Positions 30,001-42,000 of a stretch of 64,000 nt of DNA are shown one piece after another. The notes below the pieces were generated by a model. It was not told where the DNA came from. It saw nothing but the letters and a program-made list of their open reading frames with translations, and did not search any database. The position numbers and the translations under genes were made by a program. Source of the DNA: Symbiodinium natans (taxonomy: Eukaryota > Sar > Dinophyceae > Suessiales > Symbiodiniaceae); NCBI GenBank assembly GCA_905221605.1, contig CAJNDS010000002.1, positions 1,601,438-1,665,437 of the forward strand. The letters are read 5' to 3'. Every line of letters begins with the position of its first letter. The first letter of the stretch is position 1.

Positions 30001-33000
30001 CGGTCTACTCTGTCTACACGTGAACACTTTAATCCTCACCCCTTTCAGTCGATCCTCATGCTTCACACCTTGGAGTGCTCAGAATCACTGTGCTGCGTTG
30101 CTCTTCTTGGAGATTTTGTAGTGCCAGGGTTTCTTGTGTCACAAGACGTGCAAGTCATGTCGGTCAGTTGGAGCAAATTTGGAAAGACTTGAAGCCAACA
30201 TGGTCCCCTTTGCGCAGGTGCCGCCAGGCGCTAGGCACGACAAAGAAGCTGAACTTGCCGCTGGGCATTATTATCGGCATGTTCTTCACATCGTGGTACT
30301 TGGATACGCCTATATCTAGGCCTCAGCGCCCCAACCCCAAGGTGACAAAGGAAAGCGCCCCAGCCTGTCGAACGCGATCGTTGTCCTAGTGAACAGCACG
30401 TTCTGAAAGATTCACTCCTCAATATCTCAACATTGATTAACACATAACTTCGCTACACTGCACCATGCTGCCCTGTACACCCCAATGGACCTGTAGCCAA
30501 TGCACTGGGCAGGTCCGTCGCCGCCGAGACACCTTTGCAGCCTTGGACGCACTTCCTGGTGTATTCCAGGCCCCGCTTTTCGGTGCATCATGTGGCAATT
30601 TGTGGAAGTGTAGGATTCGGGGGTGCAATGTTTCGTGGTCATGGTCCTTTGCTTCAATGGATCCTGACAGGTCCTCCCTGGAGGAGGCGAGCACTCCGAC
30701 GTCTCACAGGATGGGGGGGAGCCTTTGTTGGGGCTGAAGACAGCCTGGCTTGAACCTCCCATGTGTCCCATCTGAATGTCCCCCTTTCTGTGACTCTGTG
30801 ACTCTATCTCCGTCGGTCTTCTGGAAGAGAAACCCAGAGTTCTTCTTGATACGCAGGATCTTCGACCAAGCTGCAAGCGTGTCCGCCTTGGACTTTGTGG
30901 GTCCGGATTTGAACCTGGCGGCTTGCCTGATGTACTGACATGTGCTAGCGACCCGACCGGCGGGGGCGTTGTGAGCCACACACAGGGTAAATCTTCAATC
31001 GTTCTTTCTGTTGCGTTCGCGTCGGGTGGTTGAAACATGCTAAATCCGACATGGATTTGGCGTGTGTTTTGAGCTTTGAAGTTGCTCTGCTCGCTTGTTC
31101 AAGGATGAAGTGGGCGGCAATCTCAGCTGGACTCCTCCAGACCTTGCCCCTGGCCTTTGATTGTCCTTGCAATCTTTCAAGAGGTGCGAGAGATTCTTGA
31201 TTGAGCCCTTGGCTTTTCGGAAATGCTGACCCAGTCTGCAAGGTCTCCAACGTGCAGGGCTATGCCGTCTATTTAGCAAGGAGTGCCACGGGAGCGAACC
31301 GTATTTGGAGCTTTGGCCTGCAAAGAAAAGGAAGTTTCACAGTGTTTGCTTTGATCACCTGTGATACCTTCCGGCTCTATGTGACCCTGTCTAACCAGTG
31401 TAAGCCGTGTAAGCTCTCATTGCAAGCAGGTCTGCGTATGTCTGCGTGCAATGTGCGAGCACCGCCGGCTGAAGCAGACTGCAACCAAGGGTCAGTTACA
31501 CGACGACTACCCCGCAGAAAGTCGATGTGAACGCGACCAACAACGACACCTCAGTCGATTCAGACGAAGATGTGTCTGACACGATCGTCTACGACGACAC
31601 TTTGACAGATGTAGGCATCCTGCCCTGCTTGATGAACAATTTTGACAAAGCCGTTGGTTCGTTTCACTTACTCTTTCCGATACCTGCATCACTCGCGCTG
31701 CTGTCCACCAAAATCCACACAATTCCCCAGAGCCTCGCAAGGCACCAACATGGTCACCATTCCCGAAGGCCTGGATACATTTTGGGATCATTTGGGGATA
31801 GCGGGATAGCTTTCAGAGCCTTGGAGCCGACTTCGCGGTTCAACGTCGGCATGCGGGCCCCCCAAATATAGCGACAGAGTGCGCAGGCGCGCTGACAGGG
31901 GGCCTGTTGCATGGGTAGTGGGAGGGGACTCTGTGAAGGCATGCTATGCTGCTAGATGTTGCACGCAGGGCTCATGCTCCGTTGGCAGTCCTGCTTTGAC
32001 ATGGTAATTCGGTGTGTCCCAGAGCTTGATTCATACTCTTGCAATCCGGAGATCTATAAAGATCCTCAAACCGGAGACAGCGCGTTGCGCAGGCACCTCG
32101 GGGCTACCTTACTACACGCACTTCTTGGTGTACACGAAGTCCATCCTCGTGGAGCAAACCACGCCAGTCTCCTTGACCCTGGAGGAGGCCGGAGTTGAGC
32201 TCTACAGCTCTACAGCACCATGGTGCTGACACTTGACGTGTGTGACATGCGCGCGGATGGAAAAAGCCAGTCTTTACGCCAGAGCTTGGCTTGAGGCGTA
32301 TTGCTGTGCCCATTAGCAGATTCCATCCTTGTGTTGGGCCTCTGTAACTCTCTAAGACTTAGACCCTCCAGAAGCAAGCCCCTCTGTTACTGTAAGAATC
32401 CCAGCTCTCACGCCTTCAAAGCACCACGAAAGTTTGCGGAGGCGTCCAGTCGCTTTGTGGTCCCCAGCATGAACTTCGTAGACCTGGACTTGGATGAGGC
32501 CGACAGAGGGACGTGGTATTCAAGGCTTACAGTGGCTTACAGGTCATAGGAGGCTGATCGATTCAAGGGTTCAATGCTGATACCTGAAAAAAGCAGGGGA
32601 GACCTCCTTGAAAGCCGTGATGTTTTGTGACATTGACAAGCTCAGGTGTACTTTCGTGTAGCTGGGATGGCAAGGAGCATAGAGTGAAAGCTCAGGTTAG
32701 CTCCTACAGGAGAATGTGTTCAGTGCAGTTTTCCATGGATCTATGCTCGCATTGACAGGAAGAGCTGGGAGGTCGCTTAACGTGGCAGCGTCCACCAGTC
32801 CCTTGGTTTCATATTCAGAAGCTACAGTGCTACAGGTCTTTGATGTGACATTTTGTTTTGGAATCATTCTCTAAGGCGAATTTCATCCGGAATCCGGATT
32901 TGCCTTGACTTCTAAGACACTATAGTCACTCTACTGTACGAAGGTGCTGGGAGAGATCGCGACCTACGAGCCGCTTGGAGCTGGAACGTGAAAGTGTGGC

Positions 33001-36000
33001 GGCAGCTCTCTGTTGAGCTGTGGAGCCCGGTGAGTTGAGCTGTGGAGGTGAAGAGAAGAAGAACCTCAAGGTACCAAGCCCCCCAAGAACTGCAGAGCCC
33101 CACCCCTCCCCCCCCCGCCAGGCAAGGGGAGGTACGGACCATTGCGGACTCTCATCGTCCTGCAATCAAGGATCTATTTGGGCTTCTTGGACGAGCAGAA
33201 CCGAAGTTCCAATCGGAGTCTCCTCATCTCTCTCCCCCGCGACCGCGTTGACTACAACGCAACCCGGTCTGATGTGATGCCTTGGACTTGAGGGATTTCG
33301 ACTGGAGAGGGCAATGCATCCAGGGGCTCACATGACATACTAGGCATTAGACATGTGCGAGGGACCTGAGGATGTGGGTTTTAGCATGTGAAGCCGAGGT
33401 CCCGCCCCACACCCCTGCCAACGTCGGGCTCTCGGTTTTCCCCTTTGGCGCTTGCTATGCCCACAGAATGATGTGAAGGGAGCTTCTAGCCAGAGAGGAG
33501 ACGACGCACTTGCTCATCCACACTGCTTCGGAGACTGTGGAGCATCGCACACCGGCATTCTTCGAGTTCTTCGATGCCATTGCCAGTGTGACAGGCCCGT
33601 CACCCTCCAAGTCAACGGTCATGAAGCCTTAAATTGCGAAGCCTCCGCGCCACGACCCCTACCAAACCCAGAACATGTGTCCCTCCTCCCCAAAAAAATT
33701 CTCAAACCTGGAGCTAGAGCCTGGCTGTGGCATCTCACGGTTGTCCCGATCCTGGGACAAGTGTTGCGACTTGCACACACCCTGGGCCACACGCGAGTTC
33801 ACGTGCCAAGGTGCTTTGAAGCAAGCTTTGACGCATGGTTTGCTTGGGTCGGGGACAAGATGGCGAGAGGGGGAGCTTTCTGCCGACTGGCATGTCGCTG
33901 CAAAACACCTTCAGATGGTGGGTTTTTGCATGTCTCCAACATTGGTTTGTGCCTGGCTGTGGTGTGCTTTCAAGAAGGGCCACCAAGCTGCAGATCAAGC
34001 GAAATTCAGATCTCACTCTCAATTAAACCTCCTGAAAAGGCTTGGATTTCACGGATCTTGACCTCGATGTCAACGAGCTCGGTGGAACCTTGACCTGGGT
34101 GCCCCCGCCTGCGACTTGCCTGAAAAGGAGACTCGTGGGAGCTATCGGAATAAAGAGAGATAGTACCCGACGGAAAGAGAGATAAGTCACACGGTTCATA
34201 CGGTGCTGATAGGGTGTAGCCAGAGAAGCCTAGGTGATGGTTCAGATGGTCTCACTCAGAAAAACTGCTGAGGTGCCAGATCAGGTAGAGGTCTACCAGC
34301 TCTTCTTCAGTGAAGCTTGGCATCGAACTGTTGTTGGCCTGCACCTGCATCATGGCCTCGAGAATTGACTCCTCACAGGGACGGTTCAATGTGGTTTCGC
34401 ATTGAGCAGCGCAACCATAGTTTGTTCGTCCATGATGCCTCAAATTTTCCCCCCCCCCCGATCTCCGATCTCCCCGAAACCCTAAGCCGGCCTAAACCTC
34501 ACGCTCCGACATTGGGCGCGCAGCGTTCTTCACCAGTTGCTCTCACACCCTTCACACCCTAAGGACGATGCTGAGGGCAATGGTCGCTCTCAGTTGGGCG
34601 GGGGCATTCCGCGAGGCACAATCAAGTTGGGATTGAGGCTTTATGGGCCTCTGACCGCTTTCAAAGGCTTAGATGAGTTTGGAAGGACTTTGGCAAGGTT
34701 TCGGATTACACTGATCACTGATGCATCGCTTTGCAGGTGCCTCAGCTCTGGAAATGCCCTCACAGACACCGCTGCTCCTTGGCCCTGTGTGTCTCGTGGT
34801 CGGCTTGGGGACTGTTGAGGTGGCTCACGGCATTCTGACTGATGGCCGGCGAACATGGTGATGAAGTTGTCCAGTCACGTCCAGACCCATGAGTTGTTTG
34901 TGCCGAGACTAATTATGAGAGCAAGGAACGGCTACTCCCATCTCGTCCTCTACACCAAGTCCAGCTTAGTACGGCAGTCCACACCCGCAGCCCTGCTTCT
35001 CAGCGACACCGTCGCCAGTGTCGCCAACGTCTCCTTCCCGGATGAGGCCGGAAGTCATATGCCTGGTGACGCTCCTTATCACTTCTCGTGCCCCCAGGCG
35101 GTATAAAATGTTGTAAACCGAAGTGCCTTCGAATGATGTATGGATGTGAGGACTTGGATGCACTGGAGATTGGCGGGCTCATCTCTTGGGAGAAGCCAGA
35201 GGAGACCACCTATGTCACAGAGTATTTGAGCCACGGCCGAAAGCTTCATGCTTTTCTAGGAGATTTTTGACCGACAGAGGTATGGACACCCGTATCTGCT
35301 TTTTGAGTTGACTTTCCAATGTAAGCATGTAGCGGGCCAGCAGACCTCTTTGCTAGCTTGTAGGCTTAGAACCTGGGATGTTCAGGTTTTCGGGTGAACC
35401 GCGCTGTGGGGCAGGGGCAGGGGGTGCATCCTACGGTGCAGGCGTGCTCTATAAGTTGTTACCGTTGCGATGTGTCGCCTCCAAGCCAAGGATCTACCTG
35501 GTCACGCGCGTGCCGGAAGATGTCTTCGAATATACCAGAATTCCGTACATCACCCGAAGCCTGGCGCTATAATCTCGTCCTTGCAGCTGCTTTTTCTACG
35601 TTTGTTGGACCTTTCACAAGTCCATGCAGGCTTAAACTGCGGGTCTGAGTCAGTAGTCTAACATGCTGAACGCCGCAGCGAGGGCCAGGCAATTAGCCAT
35701 TGGCAGTCGCCCTGCTATGGTCAGGGGAAGACGACAGTTACGCCCTAAACCCTCAACCCCCTAACCCTAGTTGCGGCAAGTGCTGCGCGATTGTTTTTGG
35801 GTCTAGGGGGTTTTTGGGGTGGTTTACGAAGCTCCTGACGGCCAGCCGTTGGCTTGAGACAGCAGCTGCAACCCCGGTAGGCTTTCGGGTTTTTGGGGTT
35901 TTGGGTTGTAGGGCTTGACGCTGAACAGTAGGGTTTGGTGTTAAGTGTTGTAGTGTTGTGTAAGATGATGCATAGTGTCACCCTCGCTGTCTCACCATGA

Positions 36001-39000
36001 CTGGTCACGAGCTTATCTGCCTTTGGATTTAAAAGAAGACCCCAGCCAGGCTCGAGTTTCAGATATTTGGGGATTTGGTCCTACAAACCGCCAACCCTAA
36101 ACCTTCGCATTCCGCCTGCGGCTTGCTTCTGTGGCTTAGGCGGAGCCCCTGACAAAAACCAAAGCCTCAGGGCCTCGGGTCTTCACCCAACGCTTGTCAG
36201 GGGACCTTACTCAGATCAAGGCGCCCACATGCTCTCGGATCTTCAGCTTCAGCGGCCCTTAGGAGTTTAGGGCTTAGGGGTTTAGGGGTTTAAGGCTGCT
36301 CTCGTTCCTTGGGTCGAAAGTGCCAAGGACAGCTCATGAGCCTGGACGACGTCCTCATCTCGGCTTACTTCTGTATGAGTAGTCTCAGAGTCTATTTAGA
36401 GGCTGTGATTGAAGGACTTGATGTACTCGAGGCTGTAGGGCCGTTGGCTTCTTGAGAGTTGAAGTTTGAGTGCTCAGCGAGAGCGACCTATGCCTATCTA
36501 GCTTCACGAAACAAAAGCGCCCTGCAATATTTTGAGCTGCACACGAGGCCAATGGTACCAATCAAAGCAATCAAAGCGATGGTAATCAGGACGCCGAGGC
36601 CCCTGGTCTGCAAAGCCCTTGAGGCACCCGTTGGCGGCGCAGGTTAAAGATTTTGTGAGTTTGCAAAAAGCATTGCTCCGCGCTAACTCCACTGCGTCAC
36701 ACCGTCCGTAGGCTAGATGTTAACGGAATGGTGACAACACGGGGACAATGTCATGAAAGCCCCTTATCCTGAGACCTCCGCCTAATCCGAAAGCTGAGGA
36801 CAGCGGTGACAGTGGTGACAGCGATGACGGGCCAAACCCCACCGCCTCCAATACCTCCAATAGCAGTAGCGAGGACTCGGATCCGATTTTGCCGTCCAAG
36901 GCGGCCACTTGGCCGCAGTCTTAGGCGTTCCCTACCCCTCCACTCCCCTCTATCTCTCTTATCTCTATACCTCTATACCTCTATGTTTATATCTTTATAT
37001 CTCTATATCTCTATATGTCTATATCTCTATATCTCGAAATCTCTATATATCTCTATATCTCTATATCTCTATATCTCTATATCTCTATCTCTCTATGTCT
37101 CTATTTCTTTATCTCTCTATCTCTCTATTTCTTTTCTCTCTATCCCTATCCCTATCCCTATCCCTATCCCTATCCCTATCCCTATCCCTATCTCTATCTC
37201 TATCTCTATCTCTATCTCTATCTCTATCTCTATCTCTATCTCTATCTCTATCTCTCTCGCTCTCTTGCGCTCTCGCGCTCTCTCTCTCTCTCTCTGTCTT
37301 ATATACATACATCTACAATAGGTGTGCAAAAAGCACTTACGTGATGTCTGGGTGTGGTCGGATACAATTGAGGCATCGTGCGGGCCCACCAATTGGGGTG
37401 TGAAGGTGCACATATACATGACAGTTTTTGTTTGCTTTGGTGGGTGGGGTTTTGGGATGCAGCAGACCTCAAGCAAAGCCTGAACTCCAAACTCCAGACT
37501 CGAAGCTCTCAGATTGTTGCTGGCTCCCTGACCTTCTTCGTGGGCAACGCGACCTCAGAGCAGGTGCAATCGGCTGTCAAGGCAAGGTTCTGTTTTGGGG
37601 GCAGGTCGAGAGCAACCCAGGTTTGGCGAAGGGCGATTTTGTTTAGGGGTTCTTACGCCGTTGGCTCAGTGCTCCTCTTTCTTGCTCATTCCTCTCCTGT
37701 AGGGTGTATCGTTGAAGAGTTTCGCTCTTGTCTAGTGCTGACATCCTGAGTTTCCTTCATGTACCCCTCAGCACATGTTGATGGCTCATGGCTTATTGGA
37801 CTGTATACGTACCTCTACTGTTGCTGTCCACCTCGTGTCCATGACCGTCCACACTCGTGCCCTCGTGCCCTCTTTGTGCAAATGTCTTTCAGCAAATTGG
37901 TGTTCGCAGAGGCCTCCTTGGAGCGAAGCTTGCTGATCAACCCCAGTGCCATTCTGGTACAGGTCTCTGAGGCAGGGCACACTGCCTTGTTTGGGAAGGT
38001 GGGGGGGGGAGGGGGGAGGGAGAAGCCCAAAGCCTCCTTGATCTGGGCCTTTCCCAGCCTTTGACTTGCCTTTGCCTACAGTTCAAAAATCCTTGAACCT
38101 CCAACCGACACCCTTACTCTTGTACTGGTACACGAAGCATCCTCCAGGTCGTTACCCGACGACTCGCTGCCTCAAGGCGTCTCGCAAACACCTGGCAGGT
38201 GGGATGTGGGGTTCCTGGCATTTGGGCTTTTGGATACGTAAAATTGCTGCAGGCGAAGCCATGGGACTTTCGCTTTGGGGTATTCTATAGATTTGGGTCA
38301 ATCGGGGTACAGATTCGGTGTTCTTGGGCGTTATACTTCTCACTGGTACAGATTCGGTGTTTTTGGGTGTTGTACTTCTCACTTTCAGAGTTCAGGGTTC
38401 AGAATTCAAGGCTTCTTAACAGCTTTGGGCTCTGACTACTTCAGCACAAGGGAATCGCGACAGCCTCACGTTTCATTTTGCAGGTCTGAGTCTTTGCGAG
38501 TCTGAGCTGGGGAAGGGTGGGTATGCAGGGATGTCTTTTGGTTGTTTGGTTCTCTACAAGCCTCCCCCAAACCCCATGCTTCAGTCGAAAGCTCTCACTC
38601 GAAGACCATGCGCTGCAACAGGCCAGCTTCGAGGTCATTGTGGAGTCGCAGGAGGCTTCGGTTCATAAAGACTCGAATCATGTCCATGCCATGGGGGTTC
38701 ATGTGCCTTATTTAGTAGGTTCGGGGTAAATTTCGGGGTAAACCTGAGTGCCTTTGAAAGTTGTTTGGTTTGGGCCATTCTGGGCACGGGTTCAGGGTTC
38801 AAGCAATCCCAGCGCAGAGCCCCTTCTTCGACCTTGGCAAGCTGCACAGTCCTCCTTTAAGAGTAGGATGGATTGGCGGGGTGACATCTAATGCCCAGGT
38901 GCCCCCTCGCATTGTGCGTGTTGACAGGTTGGGGTCCTTGAGCATGTCGGAGAGAGAGACGGCAGAGCCTCAAAAAAGTGCCATGTCCTAGGCTACAAGT

Positions 39001-42000
39001 AGACTTCTGCGGCTGCAGTCGCTGCCCTCAGTTGGACATGTTGGCACTGTTTGGGGTGATTTGGGCGCAGGGCACTGCGGTCGAAGACGCCCTCCTGGCC
39101 ATCAGTGGTGTGCCTGTTGCAATAATGACGGCTCGGTGGTCCTTTGTTCTGCTTTTGTTTTGGTTAGGGGAGGGGGGGGGGGGTTTGGGTTTTCGGGGAA
39201 AACTTCTTCAGCTGGTTTATAGGGCTTATACGAAGGTGTAAGGAGGGCTGAGATTCGCCTTCTGGCAGTTCCGGAGTCTCAAGGAGTTGCGCTGGTTGGC
39301 CTCTCAAGGCCCCAAATCCAGACATGACATACTGGTACTGGTAGCACATGTGCCGATCGTTAACTGTGAGTTAAGGCAATTCCTCTTCGTTCCAGACCAT
39401 CCTGTCAGAGGAGCCCCTTGTCTGGCACCGGGGGGGTCGGTTTAGGGTTGTCCCGGTTGAGGCGCAGACATGTCTTGGTTTGGCTTTGCGGGTTTCCGGG
39501 CTTCCTTTGCCGCGGGTGTCTGTGGTTGAAAACATGAAGCCCCGTCATCACGTGCATCCAAGGCTCGTGGAGCAAGGGGTGGACCCCGATGCAGCGAACG
39601 CATTGGTCATCCAGACTTTCGCAACGCCCACGGCCACCCAGTTGAGTGCTTCATTCTGGTGTGAAAAGGTTGGGGATTTAGGGGCTTCGGTGGGTGTACT
39701 TGGGATTTTGAGGTGGAGTGCCGTGTGGTCTTCCATTGCTCAGGTGACGTTCGGCGAGCTCACCACAACAACTACGGTCACCCTCACAACCACCACGGTA
39801 AGCAGTGCAGAGCTGAGTCCGATTGTACATGTACATGTGTGTCTGTGTGTGTGTGTGTTGATGGCTTTACCTTACGTTGGTGAGCTGAAGAATGGGCTTG
39901 TGGGAGAGGAAGCTAACGCTGCAGCCCAGGCACCAGCACAACTGCGACCATGACAACCACCAGCAGAACGGAAACCATGAGCTCCACGACGACCACCTCT
40001 ACCCTGTCCGACCCTGAGTTTGGCAACAAACTGGTGCGGCCCTGCTTGGTGGTGTATCCGTGTCTACAAAATTCAACGACAACTCGGCCCTGAGACTCTG
40101 AGGACGGGCACCTTTACCTCCACGACATCCTCCACCACGACGGGATGCAATAGCTTGATAGCTTGGGATCTGGGGATCTGAAAATTGGGCGAGCCATATT
40201 TTGCCAGATGGCTCGGGTAAACTTGTGCAGAGGGACTTTGAGGTGGGCTCACATCTCGGAGCAGAATCCATTCATAATGGGCCCTGAGAAGCAATAGGTT
40301 TTGCATGTTGAGTCTCTAGAGTCTAGAGAGTGAATTCGCAGGAGCAGCACGACCACCATGGTCGTGTATTGGTATCGCTGGCTCGTGGCCAATGCCGCAT
40401 GGCGCATCGAGCACAGTTCGAGGTCAGTTCTCACATGTTTCCAACAACCGCGACCCCCACAACAGCCTTCTGCGAAGGCCTGAGAGACAAACATTCGCTG
40501 AGGTCTCGTCCGAAGATGACGGTGTGACCGTACCCGCTGACACGGCTTTGGAGACCAGGGGTCTGCAGGGTCTCTGCGCTTTTGGGGCCTGAAGGGGGCA
40601 TGAGGGCCTTTAGTTGCTTTAGTTTCTTCGTGTGCGGGGGGGGGGGGGGTTGGAATTGGATTGGCTCGCTAGGAGAACTTCACGCACATCTTGATCTACA
40701 CGAAGTCCTCACTGGAGGAGCAGACGACGCCAACTGTGCGGGCCTTGGGCGAAGCGAACATTGCTTAAAGTTGTGAAGCACAGCGTCTCGAGCGTTCTAC
40801 TCCGGAAAGTGCTCCTCCATAGCGCAGAAAGGGACCAACATCCGCATGGAAAGCTAAGCATGCCAAGCTTTCATTCCCGGAAGCTTTATAAGCCCGTCTC
40901 TGCTCAGAGCTGAAGGTTCAAGCTGCAGCACAGCATAGAAAAGCCATGAAAACGTTCAATGCTCCAAGCACAGCACTGCAGCAAGAAGCGCCTCCGCGAC
41001 AGGTCTTGGAGATCAATGAGACAGATTCATCTATCTCTTCCTTGGCCTTCACAGATAAGGAGCTTCCTAATGTACCCCCCAAATGTCTAGTCCTTTGCGC
41101 AAACGTTGCAGCCTTCCTGAAGTCAAACGATGCGCCTCTTGAGTGCCCGAAGGACCTGGACCCTGACGAGCTTGGTGGAAACGTGACTTGGACCGAGCCG
41201 GTAGATGCCAGGCTCGTGTAGCTCGGACAGCAGCTCATGTCAAGTTCTGGTATTTCTGGAATGCTGTGGCTTTGGCGACCCTTCGGGTTGTGTTTCCAGA
41301 TGATTGTGCAAGTCGTGTCTCTGTCCGCCGGTCTCAAGACGCCTTTTCAGCCAAAGTTAGCACTGCTTATTCCGCTTCATGCGCACGAAAATCCTTCATG
41401 ACTTCTTCCTTCCAAACCTCGGTCTTCTGAGGCAGCAGTACTTCTTGTACCTCGGGTCCAGCCTGGAGGGATCAGATCGCGTGCCGGCAACTCACCGAGG
41501 AAGTTGGAGGGAGCAAGCGGATTCTCCTCACCTGAGCAGTCCACTGAGGGGGTTTCTTCGGGGCGATGGCAATACGGGTTTGCTTGAGGGCTGATTGTTC
41601 GGAACGTGGAATGTGTGGGCGTGTCGCCCAGTGATCCTTATGATCCTTACAACGCCTCGGCTGCCCTCGCCCAGGTGCCACAGTCGCTGCCCGTAGGCAC
41701 GGAGATGGCCACCATCCCGGCCGAAACGCAGCGAAACTTAGCCACGCATCTGCTGGTGGCCTGGCCCCATAGCCCGGTAGGCTTCTTGTGGATCTCCAAG
41801 TGTCCTCCAAGTGTTCTTCCTCGAATTCTGAGTTGCTGTTGAGGTCCTGCTTGATCCTTTGTTCTTTGCTTTGCCACAGTACCAGCTCGGACCTGGGTCG
41901 CGGGTTTCGGGTGAAGGTCGAACTTGTGCGGTCTGAGGCGCAGAGAAGCCCCTAAACCTGATGGGAAAACAAAAGTTCTGGCCACAATACAACTCTGCAA

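Noticed and set aside
33452..34093. 213-codon + strand open frame
   Set aside because: It overlaps the C exon of unit 21 and the A exon of unit 22 in a different frame from the conserved module, and has no recognisable features.
36806..37403. Ser/Leu/Tyr-rich and Arg/Asp-rich frames over the pyrimidine tract
   Set aside because: These are simple consequences of the microsatellite. Only the acidic exon at 36793-36895 has a module context.
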